Assembly (NCBI GenBank): GCA_021155205.1
Contig: JAJNPS010000021.1
Span: 368,226-432,225, forward strand
Direction: 5' to 3'
Source of the DNA: Rhodobacterales bacterium
GTDB taxonomy: Bacteria > Pseudomonadota > Alphaproteobacteria > Rhodobacterales > Rhodobacteraceae
Length of the DNA: 64,000 bases
In this document: piece by piece, positions 1-7,365 of the stretch
Layout of the letters: each line of letters begins with the position of its first letter
How positions within the stretch are numbered: position 1 is the first letter of the stretch
The notes under the pieces: generated by a model
Databases searched by the model: none
Told to the model about the DNA's origin: nothing
What the model saw: the letters and a program-made list of their open reading frames with translations, nothing else
Program-made: the position numbers and the translations under genes

Positions 1-971
1 GGTAGGCTGTCGCGACCGGCGCGGCCGATTTCCTGATAGTAGCCCTCGATGGATTTCGGCAGGTCGGCATGGGCGACCCAGCGGATGTCGGGCTTGTCGA
101 TCCCCATGCCAAAGGCGACCGTCGCCACCACGATCAGTCCCTCTTCGCGCTGGAACCTGGTTTCGACCACGCGGCGCTCCTCGGGGTCGAGACCGGCGTG
201 ATAGGCGCAGGAGCCGTGGCCGGCTTCCGTCAGCGCCCGGGCAAGCGTTTCGGTCTTGGCGCGCGTGCCGCAATAGACGATCCCGGACTGGCCGCGCCGC
301 CTGGCGGCAAAGCCCAGCACCTGATCGCGGGGCTTGTCCTTGACCGCAAAGGCAAGGTGGATGTTCGGCCGGTCGAACCCGCGCAGGAAAATCGCGGGCG
401 GGATGCCGTCGAACAGCCGCGTGACGATCTCGGCCCGCGTCTCCTCATCCGCCGTCGCGGTAAAGGCGGCCAGCGGCACATCCAGCGCCCGCCGCAGGTC
501 ACCGATGCGCAGGTAATCGGGGCGAAAGTCGTGGCCCCACTGGCTGACGCAATGCGCCTCGTCCACCGCGATCATCGTGCAGTTGATGCGCCGCAAGAGG
601 CCAATCGTCGCCGGCGAGGCCAGCCGTTCCGGCGCCATGTAAAGCAGCTTCAGCCGCCCCGCCTCAAGGGCTGCAAACACGCCCTCGGTCTCGTCCTCGG
701 TGTTGCCGGACGTCAGCGCCCCGGCTTCTACCCCCGCTTCGCGCAGGGCGCGCACCTGATCCCGCATTAGCGCGATCAGCGGCGAGATGACGACCGTCAC
801 CCCCGGGCTTGCCAGCGCAGGCAACTGAAAACAAAGGGATTTCCCGCCGCCTGTCGGCATGATCGCAAGGGTGTTGCGACCTGCCGCAACGGCGTCCACG
901 ATCTCGGCCTGGCCCGGGCGAAAGGACGTGAACCCGAAAACGCTGTGCAAAAGGCCCGTAAGGTCAGCCAT
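1..971 (-). CDS. recQ: ATP-dependent DNA helicase RecQ (N-terminal part, cut by window edge)
   Basis: The minus-strand frame opens with MADLTGLLHSVFGFTSFRPG and stays open to base 1, so about 323 N-terminal residues are present and the RQC/HRDC part lies outside. The superfamily 2 helicase motifs are in order: Walker A with GGGKS at residues 41-45, DEAH at 137-140, a SAT-type motif in TATADEE, and the EIGRAGRD motif VI near the edge. RecQ unwinds 3'-5' in recombination and fork repair. The ATG at 969-971 is chosen because homology begins there and no in-frame start is visible just upstream; its ribosome-binding site is poor. yggT lies 36 bp upstream on the same strand, so the two are probably cotranscribed. 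Confidence 0.95.
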   Translation of the reverse strand, partial: MADLTGLLHSVFGFTSFRPGQAEIVDAVAAGRNTLAIMPTGGGKSLCFQLPALASPGVTVVISPLIALMRDQVRALREAGVEAGALTSGNTEDETEGVFAALEAGRLKLLYMAPERLASPATIGLLRRINCTMIAVDEAHCVSQWGHDFRPDYLRIGDLRRALDVPLAAFTATADEETRAEIVTRLFDGIPPAIFLRGFDRPNIHLAFAVKDKPRDQVLGFAARRRGQSGIVYCGTRAKTETLARALTEAGHGSCAYHAGLDPEERRVVETRFQREEGLIVVATVAFGMGIDKPDIRWVAHADLPKSIEGYYQEIGRAGRDSL

Positions 972-1007
972 CGGCTGCCCCGGACAGCATGCCAGCGCAG
1001 ACCCGCC

Positions 1008-1283
1008 TCACATCAGGCCGGTATAGGCGCGCAGCAGATATTCCAGCGTGTAAAGCAGAAAGATCGCGACGATCGGTGCCAGGTCCAGCGCCCCGGTATT
1101 GGGCAGGAACCGCCGGATCTGCCCGTAGATCGGCTCCAAGAGGCGGTTCAGCCCGTCCCACAACTGCGCCACCAGCGGCTGTCGCAGGTTCAGCACGGAA
1201 AAGTTGATCAGCCAGCTCATCACCACATGCGCGATGATCAGGAACCACATGAAGTTGAACAAAAGCTGTAGCGGGCTTGCCAT
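1008..1283 (-). CDS. YggT family integral membrane protein
   Basis: A 91-residue protein with two hydrophobic blocks, about residues 5-30 and 68-88, joined by a polar stretch containing RQPLVAQLWDGLNRLLEPIY, the layout of the YggT (CCB3/YlmG) family. In other bacteria relatives sit near division or redox genes and are linked to membrane organisation or osmotolerance; the molecular role is unsettled. The ATG at 1283 has a GGAGA five bases upstream. An in-frame ATG at 1301 (adding MRPETG) also has a GAGG about nine bases upstream, so the start is not settled. It is upstream of recQ on the same strand. Confidence 0.85.
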   Translation of the reverse strand: MASPLQLLFNFMWFLIIAHVVMSWLINFSVLNLRQPLVAQLWDGLNRLLEPIYGQIRRFLPNTGALDLAPIVAIFLLYTLEYLLRAYTGLM

Positions 1284-1485
1284 GCCGGTCTCCGGTCGCA
1301 TCAGGGTGGTCCTCGGGATAGCGGTTGCCCCGTGAAAGGGCAATGGGGCGTGGCGCGCTGGAAGCGTGCCGGGACTGACGGCACCTGCGGAAACGGGCCG
1401 GCCCCTTGTCCGGACGGTTGCCATGACTTGCGCCGCCGCCGGGTTTCAGGCTTGATCACCGCAAAACGAGCCGAGGGGCAGGCAG

Positions 1486-2853
1486 ATGGACGGCGCACGC
1501 AAACGCATCTGGGGCTGGTATTTTTTCGATTGGGCCAGCCAGCCCTACAACACGCTGCTGCTGACATTCGTCTTTGGCCCCTACTTCGCCGAAATCGCCC
1601 GCGGCTACTACATGGGCGCCGGCCTTGATGAAGAGGCCGCCAAGGCCGCCGCACAGGCCTATTGGGGCTGGGGGCTGGCGATCGCATCCTTTGCCGTCGC
1701 CATCCTCGCGCCGATCCTTGGCGCCATCGCCGACAGCACGGGTCGACGGCTGGTCTGGGTCTGGATCTTTTCGACCTTTTATGTCGTCGGGGCCTGGGGT
1801 CTGTGGTGGGTGGCGCCGGGGGGGGAGGGCGATATGCTGTTGCGGGCCGTCGTGTTCTTCGGCCTTGGCTTCATCGGGATGGAGTTTGCCACGATCTTCA
1901 CCAATGCGCTGATGCCCAGCCTTGGCAATCATGACGATCTGGGCGCGATTTCGGGATCGGGCTTTGCGTTCGGCTATCTGGGCGGGTTGCTGGCCCTGGT
2001 CATCATGCTGTTGTTGCTGGCCGAAAACGCCGAGAGCGGGCTGACCATGCTCGGGCGCGGCCCGCTGTTCGGACTTGACCCCGAAGCGCGCGAGGGCACC
2101 CGGGCGGTCGGGCCGTTCACCGCGCTCTGGTTCATCGTGTTCATGATCCCGTTCTTTCTTTGGGTGCGCGAACCGCAGACCACGCGCCAGCCGTTGCATC
2201 TGGGACGCGCGATGTCGGGGCTGATGGAAAACATCGCCTCGCTGCGCTACCGGCGCAGCCTGTCGGCCTATCTGGCGTCGTCGCTGTTTTACCGCGACGC
2301 GCTGAATGCGCTGTACGGGTTCGGCGGGGTCTATGCCTCGGGGGTGCTGGGCTGGTCGATCATCCAGATCGGCACCTTTGGCATCGTGGGCGCGATCTCG
2401 GCGATGGTGGCCGCGTGGATCGGCGGCCGGGCGGACCGGCGTTTCGGTCCAAAGCCCGTGATCATTTTCTGCATCCTTGTCCTGATCCTGGTCTGCACGG
2501 TGATCGTCGGGATGGACCGCGACAGCCTTTGGGGATTGCCGATGGACCCGGCCTCGGGCCTGCCGGACCGGATATTCTTTACCCTCGGGGCGCTGATCGG
2601 GGCCGCGGGCGGGGCGCTGCAGGCGGCAAGCCGCACGATGATGGTGCGCCACACGACCCCAGACAGCGCGACACAGGCCTTTGGTCTTTTCGCGCTGTCC
2701 GGCAAGGTCGCCAGCTTCATGTCGCCCGCGCTGATCGCGCTTGTCACCACCGCCAGCGGGTCGCAGCGCATCGGTATTTCCCCCCTGATCGTCCTCTTTC
2801 TTGTCGGACTGGTTCTGCTAATTTGGGTCAGACCCAGGGGAGAGCAGGCATGA
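1486..2853 (+). CDS. MFS transporter, UMF1 (Atg22-like) family
   Basis: A 455-residue polytopic protein with about 12 hydrophobic segments. It opens with RKRIWGWYFFDWASQPYNT, the typical start of the UMF1/vacuole-effluxer (Atg22-like) branch of the major facilitator superfamily, and has GGRADRRFGPKP, the conserved loop between helices after the midpoint. It sits in the inner membrane; the substrate cannot be told from sequence (fungal Atg22 exports amino acids). Its stop overlaps the mepA start by four bases, so the two are probably translationally coupled. Confidence 0.85.
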   Translation: MDGARKRIWGWYFFDWASQPYNTLLLTFVFGPYFAEIARGYYMGAGLDEEAAKAAAQAYWGWGLAIASFAVAILAPILGAIADSTGRRLVWVWIFSTFYVVGAWGLWWVAPGGEGDMLLRAVVFFGLGFIGMEFATIFTNALMPSLGNHDDLGAISGSGFAFGYLGGLLALVIMLLLLAENAESGLTMLGRGPLFGLDPEAREGTRAVGPFTALWFIVFMIPFFLWVREPQTTRQPLHLGRAMSGLMENIASLRYRRSLSAYLASSLFYRDALNALYGFGGVYASGVLGWSIIQIGTFGIVGAISAMVAAWIGGRADRRFGPKPVIIFCILVLILVCTVIVGMDRDSLWGLPMDPASGLPDRIFFTLGALIGAAGGALQAASRTMMVRHTTPDSATQAFGLFALSGKVASFMSPALIALVTTASGSQRIGISPLIVLFLVGLVLLIWVRPRGEQA

Positions 2854-3734
2854 TCCGACCGCTGTTCCTGGCAATTCTGCTGGCCCTGCCGCTTCCCGTG
2901 CAGGCCCAACAGTTGGCCAACAAGCTCTTCGGGGCCAAGGACGCGCCCAGCCAGCAGGACCCGATGCCGGTCGGATCCTATGCGCGGGGCTGTGCTGCGG
3001 GCATGGTGGAACTGCCGGAATCCGGGTCCAGCTGGCAGGCGATGCGCCTGTCTCGGGGGCGCAATTTCGGTCAGCCGGTGATGATCGACTTTCTGGTCGG
3101 TCTTAGCCAGGCGGCGCAGCGGATCGGCTGGGCAGGTCTTTACATCGGCGACATCAGCCAGCCGCGCGGCGGGCCGATGACCTCGGGCCATGCCAGCCAC
3201 CAGATCGGCCTTGATGCCGACATCTGGATGCTGCCGCCGAAACGGCTGAACCTGTCGGTCGCGGAGCGCGAAAAGATCGGTTCGGTGCCGGTCCGGTCGG
3301 CCGATCAGCGGTCGGTCACGGGGAACTGGACGAAACGGCACAGCGCGCTGTTGAAGGCGGCGGCCTCCGACCCGCGCGTGGACCGCATCTTTGTGGCCGC
3401 CGCCGTCAAGATCGAGATGTGCAAGACGGCCCGTCCTTCGGACACCGACTGGCTGCAGAAGATCAGGCCCATTGCGGGCCACGAGGCGCATTTCCACGTC
3501 CGTCTGAAATGCCCCAAGGGTGCGGTTTTGTGCAAGACGCAGACGCCGTCGGTGGATGAGTTGTCCAAGGGTGGCAATGGCTGCGACGAGACGCTGATGT
3601 GGTGGGTGACGGAATATCTCGATCCGCCAAAGCCCGCCACGAAACCCGTGCCCCCCAAGCGCGAAAAGACCGCGCGCGAATTCACCATGGCGGACCTGCC
3701 CAGACAATGCAAAGACGTCCTTTCCTCGCCCTAG
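2850..3734 (+). CDS. mepA: Penicillin-insensitive murein endopeptidase MepA
   Basis: A 294-residue protein with a signal peptide (cleavage near residue 19, PVQAQQ). It carries the MepA/LAS metallopeptidase zinc motif SGHASHQIGLDAD (His114, His117, Asp124 region) and the second motif GHEAHFHVRL further on. MepA cleaves the D-Ala-meso-DAP cross-bridge of peptidoglycan in the periplasm and is insensitive to beta-lactams. It overlaps the UMF1 gene by four bases and the next gene by 28, so it is in the middle of a three-gene operon. The tail from about residue 265 is rich in Pro and Lys and probably not catalytic. Confidence 0.93.
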   Translation: MIRPLFLAILLALPLPVQAQQLANKLFGAKDAPSQQDPMPVGSYARGCAAGMVELPESGSSWQAMRLSRGRNFGQPVMIDFLVGLSQAAQRIGWAGLYIGDISQPRGGPMTSGHASHQIGLDADIWMLPPKRLNLSVAEREKIGSVPVRSADQRSVTGNWTKRHSALLKAAASDPRVDRIFVAAAVKIEMCKTARPSDTDWLQKIRPIAGHEAHFHVRLKCPKGAVLCKTQTPSVDELSKGGNGCDETLMWWVTEYLDPPKPATKPVPPKREKTAREFTMADLPRQCKDVLSSP

Positions 3735-4639
3735 TCCTCCTGGCGGGGTTGGCGTTGCTGACCTTGCCGCTCGCGGCCAAGGACCCCGTGCCTGGTGCCG
3801 GGCCGGTGTCGGACTATGTCTGGTCCCGGCCGGGTGACAGCCTTTTCGGCGGCTTTTCCGCGATCGAGGTCAGCGATGACGGGCTGGCCTTTGCTGCCCT
3901 GTCCGATGCCGGTGCCCTTGTCCATGGGCGGATCGCACGGGATGCGGCGGGCAAGATCACCTCCGTCACGGCGGACGGCCGGGCGATGCCGCTTTTGAAC
4001 GAACGGGGCGGCAATCTGGGCGAGGATGACAACGACACCGAAGGGCTGGCCGTGATGGCGGACGGCACTGCCTTTGTGTCGACCGAAGGCCCCGCGCGCG
4101 TGCTGCGCTACGGCGATCTTGGCGGCATCGCGACAGCCCTGCCGGTGCCCGGCGAATTCCGGGCCATGCAGCGCAACTCCGCGCTGGAGGCGCTGGCGGT
4201 CGCGGCGGACGGCACGGTCTACACGATGCCGGAACGGTCGGGCCGGGTGGATCGGCCGTTCCCGGTCTTTCGGTTCCGGGCAGGGAACTGGGAGCAGCCC
4301 TTTGCGATGCCCCGCGACGGCACGCTGTTGCCGGTGGGTGCCGATTTCGGCCCTGACGGGCGGCTTTACGTGCTGGAGCGCGAATTTCTGGGGATCGCGG
4401 GGTTTCGCATGCGGTTGCGCAGTTTTGTCGTCACCGACACCGCACTTGGCGACGAACGACGGCTGGTCGAAACCCGGACCGGGCGCCACGGCAATCTTGA
4501 AGGCCTGTCGGTCTGGCGGAACGCATCGGGGAACCTGATTGCGACGATGATTTCGGATGACAACTACGAGTGGTTTCTTTCGACCGAGATCGTCGAATAC
4601 GACCTCGGCCCGGGTGGGCAGGGTATGCCATCGGGTTGA
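3707..4639 (+). CDS. Secreted phytase-like esterase-domain protein
   Basis: A 310-residue protein with a clear signal peptide (residues 1 to about 24, LTLPLAAK). The mature part is a run of beta-propeller-like strands with acidic turns (GEDDNDTEGLAVMADG, GADFGPDGRLYVLER, GNLEGLSVWRN), the pattern of the 'esterase-like activity of phytase' family (PF13449). Acidic loops suggest calcium binding. The substrate is unknown. The ATG at 3707 lies inside the end of mepA and immediately precedes the signal peptide, which decides the start; the operon context suggests a periplasmic role. Confidence 0.8.
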   Translation: MQRRPFLALVLLAGLALLTLPLAAKDPVPGAGPVSDYVWSRPGDSLFGGFSAIEVSDDGLAFAALSDAGALVHGRIARDAAGKITSVTADGRAMPLLNERGGNLGEDDNDTEGLAVMADGTAFVSTEGPARVLRYGDLGGIATALPVPGEFRAMQRNSALEALAVAADGTVYTMPERSGRVDRPFPVFRFRAGNWEQPFAMPRDGTLLPVGADFGPDGRLYVLEREFLGIAGFRMRLRSFVVTDTALGDERRLVETRTGRHGNLEGLSVWRNASGNLIATMISDDNYEWFLSTEIVEYDLGPGGQGMPSG

Positions 4640-4726
4640 CAGGCGCGCAACCGCGCCTTAGGCGGTCGCTGCCCGGCGCGCTGCCGGGCCAAGTTTCCGA
4701 ACACCTTGGCAAAACGGATACATCCC

Positions 4727-5347
4727 ATGCGTCCCCTTTTCTTTGGCAGCCTTGCCATGGCCATCATCGTCGTGGCCTCGAACATCCTTGTGCAACGCCC
4801 CTTGGGCGCCTGGCTGACCTGGGGCGCACTGACTTACCCGTTCTCCTTCCTTGTGACCGACCTGACCAACCGCCTTTACGGCCCGGCGGCCGCAAGGCGC
4901 GTGGTGGTCGCCGGATTCCTGACCGGCCTTGTCTGTTCGGCCATCGGCACGCAGATCGTGGGGGCCTCCGGCCCGCTCGTCACCTTGCGCATCGCCATCG
5001 GGTCGGGACTGGCATTTCTGGTGGCGCAGCTTCTGGATGTGACCGTGTTCGACCGGATGCGCCGCCGGGCCTGGTGGCAGGCGCCGCTGATCTCGACCCT
5101 GATCGGCTCCACGCTCGACACCGCGATCTTCTTTTCGGTCGCCTTTGCCGCCAGTCTGTCCTTCATCGACCCCGGCAGCGATGTGTCCTGGGCGGCGTCG
5201 GCCGGCCCCGTCCTTGGCGTCGGCCCCGATGCGCCCTATTGGGTGTCGCTGGCGGTTGCGGACTGGAGCGTCAAAATCCTGCTCGCGATTGTCGCACTGT
5301 TGCCGTTTCGACTGGCATTGGCGCGCCTTGCCACAAAGGTAGCGTAA
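4727..5347 (+). CDS. yhhQ: Queuosine precursor transporter YhhQ (VUT family)
   Basis: A 206-residue membrane protein with about six hydrophobic segments. The motif WGALTYPFSFLVTDLTNRLYGP in the first third is diagnostic of the YhhQ/VUT (ECF-related) family, which imports queuosine precursors such as preQ0/preQ1 for tRNA wobble modification. The ATG at 4727 is preferred; an in-frame TTG at 4706 would add seven polar residues and has no ribosome-binding site. The gene stands alone and is followed directly by a structured RNA locus. Confidence 0.85.
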   Translation: MRPLFFGSLAMAIIVVASNILVQRPLGAWLTWGALTYPFSFLVTDLTNRLYGPAAARRVVVAGFLTGLVCSAIGTQIVGASGPLVTLRIAIGSGLAFLVAQLLDVTVFDRMRRRAWWQAPLISTLIGSTLDTAIFFSVAFAASLSFIDPGSDVSWAASAGPVLGVGPDAPYWVSLAVADWSVKILLAIVALLPFRLALARLATKVA

Positions 5348-5353
5348 AAGCTT

Positions 5354-5382
5354 TTGACAAACACAAAATCTGTGGCACGATT
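5354..5382 (+). promoter_or_regulatory. Putative strong sigma-70 promoter of the structured RNA
   Basis: A perfect TTGACA at 5354-5359 is followed after 17 bases by ACGATT (5377-5382), a weak but usable -10. Consensus -35 boxes with degenerate -10 boxes are common in this group. It begins only seven bases after the yhhQ stop and points at the RNA locus, with a start expected near 5389. Confidence 0.5.
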
Positions 5383-5417
5383 CGTACATCGGCAACCAAT
5401 TGAAAGGAGGTGATCCA

Positions 5418-5474
5418 GTGTCTAGAGTGATATTGGAGAGACGTGTCGGGACAGTCATGGGGAGTGTTTTCTGA
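5418..5474 (+). CDS. 18-residue ORF behind an extreme Shine-Dalgarno
   Basis: GTG at 5418 opens VSRVILERRVGTVMGSVF followed by TGA at 5472. The GGAGG core lies seven bases upstream, optimal spacing, within a 17-nt perfect complement to the 16S tail. The stop codon falls inside the central hairpin. The peptide is basic and resembles nothing I recognise. It may be a leader peptide whose translation changes the RNA fold, or the match to the 16S tail may act on ribosomes without translation mattering. Confidence is for the ORF being translated. Confidence 0.4.
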   Translation: MSRVILERRVGTVMGSVF

Positions 5475-5544
5475 AGGCAGCCCTTCAGCAAAACAGACCA
5501 CTGATTGGAATTGATGCCTAACTGGCTCATCTCCTTGGATCTCG

Positions 5545-5582
5545 GAAAGGGTCGTCTGCTTGCCAGGCGACCCTTTCTCTTG
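5545..5582 (+). terminator. Strong intrinsic terminator of the RNA locus
   Basis: A 14-bp stem (GAAAGGGTCGTCTG at 5545-5558, CAGGCGACCCTTTC at 5564-5577, one G-U pair) closes a CTTGC loop and runs into TCTCTTGT. The T-tract is interrupted but the stem is very stable. Confidence 0.75.
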
Positions 5583-5600
5583 TGGCGAACTTGCGGACAG

Positions 5601-5631
5601 GCCCAAAATTTTTCGCCGAAAAATTTTGGGC
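5601..5631. repeat. AT-rich perfect palindrome before arfB
   Basis: GCCCAAAATTTTT (5601-5613) and AAAAATTTTGGGC (5619-5631) form a 13-bp perfect inverted repeat around CGCCG. It is strikingly AT-rich for this genome, lies 45 bp before arfB, and could act as a bidirectional terminator or a protein site. Confidence 0.7.
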
Positions 5632-5675
5632 ACGCCCGTCGCATCGACCCGGTATTCCTGCCATAGTGACGCCTT

Positions 5676-6101
5676 ATGCTGCGCATTACCGACACCCTGG
5701 AGATCGCCGACTGGGAATTGACCGAGACCTTTGTGCGGTCCTCCGGTCCCGGCGGCCAGAACGTCAACAAGGTGTCGACGGCGGTGGAATTGCGGTTCGA
5801 GGCCGAGCGGTCTCCGAACCTTTCCGCATCGGTCAAGACCCGCCTGAGGAAACTCGCCGGGCGCCGCTGGACGCTGGAGGGCGCGATTGTCCTGCAGGTC
5901 GACGACACCCGCAGCCAGGCCCGCAACCGCGAAATCGCGCGTGAGAGGCTGGCCGAGATGATCCGTGCCGCCCTGATCGCCCCGAAACGCCGCATCGCCA
6001 CCAAACCGACGCTCGGCAGCGAACGACGCAGGCTTGTGGCCAAATCCGTGCGCGCCGACATCAAGGCGGGCCGCGCCAAAGTCGGGGATGTCGATGACTG
6101 A
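5676..6101 (+). CDS. arfB: Alternative ribosome-rescue factor ArfB (YaeJ)
   Basis: A 141-residue peptidyl-tRNA hydrolase of the class I release factor family. The catalytic GGQ is at residues 26-28 in SSGPGGQNVNK. It has no codon-recognition domain and ends in a basic tail from about residue 103 (KRRIATKPTLGSERRR) that in ArfB enters the empty mRNA channel of stalled 70S ribosomes. It releases nascent chains from non-stop complexes. The next gene starts eight bases before its stop. The structured RNA upstream makes its expression control interesting. Confidence 0.95.
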   Translation: MLRITDTLEIADWELTETFVRSSGPGGQNVNKVSTAVELRFEAERSPNLSASVKTRLRKLAGRRWTLEGAIVLQVDDTRSQARNREIARERLAEMIRAALIAPKRRIATKPTLGSERRRLVAKSVRADIKAGRAKVGDVDD

Positions 6102-7365
6102 AACGCTGATCCAGCGCCGCGCCCGGCTGATGGGCCCGAATGTGCCGACCTTCTACGAACATCCGGTGCATATCGTGCGGGGCCAGGGGGTCTGGCTCTG
6201 GGATGCGGACGGCAAGCGGTATCTCGACTGCTACAACAACGTCGCGCATGTCGGCCATTGCCACCCGCATGTGGTGGAAGCCATCGCGCAACAGGCTGCG
6301 ATCCTGAACACCCATACCCGTTATCTGCACGACGGCATTCTCGACTACATCGAGCGGCTGACCGCGACCCTCGGTCACGGGATTGCCCAGACGATCATGA
6401 CCTGCACGGGGTCCGAGGCGAACGACATCGCGCTCCGCATGGCCCAGGCCGTCACCGGCCACACCGGCGTCATCGCGACCGACAACACCTATCACGGCAA
6501 TACCGCCGCGGTCAGCCAACTCTCCACACGCCGCCCGCCGATCGGGGGCTATGCGCCGCATGTGCGGCTGGTGCCCTCGCCATCGACCTTGCAGCCCATC
6601 GACGGCAGAGCTGCGGATCAGCCGCGGGCCTTTGCCGCCCACGTCGCCGCCGCCATCGCCGATCTGCAGGACAAGGGCTTTGGCTTTTCCGCCATGATGC
6701 TCTGCCCGGTCTTTGCCAACGAGGGCCTGCCGACCGTCACTCCGGGTTTTCTTGACCCGACCATTGCGGTCATCCGCAAGGCAGGGGGCGTCATCATCGC
6801 CGACGAGGTCCAACCCGGCTATGGCCGCTGCGGCACCCATTTCTGGGGCCACGACTGGCTGGGCTTCGCCCCCGACATCATCACCGTCGGCAAGCCCATG
6901 GCGAACGGCCACCCCGTCGGTGCCGTCCTCGCCCGCCCCGATGTGATGGCCGCGTTCCGCGAGGCGTTCGGCTATTTCAACACCTTCGGCGGCAACCCGG
7001 TCTCCGCCGCCGCCTGCAATGCCGTCCTCGACGTGATCGCGGATGAAGGGCTGCTGGAGAACGCCACCCGCACCCATGCCCACATGATGGACCGCATGGC
7101 CGCCCTGCGGCACCCGATGCTGGCCAATGTGCGCGGCGTCGGTCAGTTCTACGGGGTGGAGTTCGTGACCGGTTCCGGCGCGCCCGCCTCCGATTTCGTG
7201 GCCGATCTGGTAGAGCGGATGGTGGCGCGCGGGTTCCTGTTGAACAAGATCGGCAAGGGCGGCAATACGCTGAAAATCAGGCCACCGATGCCGTTTGGGG
7301 TGGAACATGCCGACCTTCTGATGGACGCGCTGCAGGACGAACTGACCCGTCCAGGCGTCACATGA
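6094..7365 (+). CDS. Class III PLP aminotransferase-fold enzyme (phospholyase-like)
   Basis: A 423-residue fold-type I PLP enzyme of aminotransferase class III. It shows CTGSEAND (residues 104-111), ADEVQPGYGR (236-245, the Asp that binds the pyridine ring) and the Schiff-base Lys267 in VGKPMANGHP. The absence of an acidic/omega-amino-acid signature, and the overlapping downstream APH-type kinase, suggest the AGXT2L-like group (ethanolamine-phosphate or 5-phosphohydroxylysine phospholyases), which act on kinase products; this is inference. ATG 6094 is taken, with GGGG just upstream; ATG 6088 would add two residues. Overlaps arfB by eight bases. Confidence 0.85.
   Translation: MTETLIQRRARLMGPNVPTFYEHPVHIVRGQGVWLWDADGKRYLDCYNNVAHVGHCHPHVVEAIAQQAAILNTHTRYLHDGILDYIERLTATLGHGIAQTIMTCTGSEANDIALRMAQAVTGHTGVIATDNTYHGNTAAVSQLSTRRPPIGGYAPHVRLVPSPSTLQPIDGRAADQPRAFAAHVAAAIADLQDKGFGFSAMMLCPVFANEGLPTVTPGFLDPTIAVIRKAGGVIIADEVQPGYGRCGTHFWGHDWLGFAPDIITVGKPMANGHPVGAVLARPDVMAAFREAFGYFNTFGGNPVSAAACNAVLDVIADEGLLENATRTHAHMMDRMAALRHPMLANVRGVGQFYGVEFVTGSGAPASDFVADLVERMVARGFLLNKIGKGGNTLKIRPPMPFGVEHADLLMDALQDELTRPGVT

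Larger units (their letters stand above)
5389..5582 (+). ncRNA. Structured RNA with 16S-tail complement and 16S-tail mimic
   Basis: Bases 5402-5418 (GAAAGGAGGTGATCCAG) are a perfect complement of the conserved 16S rRNA 3' tail. Bases 5522-5536 (CTGGCTCATCTCCTT) match the 16S tail itself at 13 of 15 positions and can pair with 5404-5419 (14 Watson-Crick pairs, one G-U, one mismatch). Between them is a hairpin at 5466-5494 (CTGAAGG/CCTTCAG extended by GTTTT/AAAAC). The transcript should end at the terminator at 5545-5580. Promoter, folding and terminator are read from sequence; that it is a stable RNA rather than an arfB leader is inference. I do not recognise a named RNA family. Confidence 0.55.

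Noticed and set aside
1456..2652. Long minus-strand open frame opposite the UMF1 transporter
   Set aside because: Its product is low-complexity His/Arg/Pro/Gln, the usual antisense shadow of a high-GC gene; the plus-strand frame has clear family motifs.
5396..5507. Further pairing of CCAATT (5396-5401) with GATTGG (5502-5507) in the structured RNA
   Set aside because: It would cross the main 16-bp stem as a pseudoknot and is only six pairs with a wobble; not needed to explain the fold.
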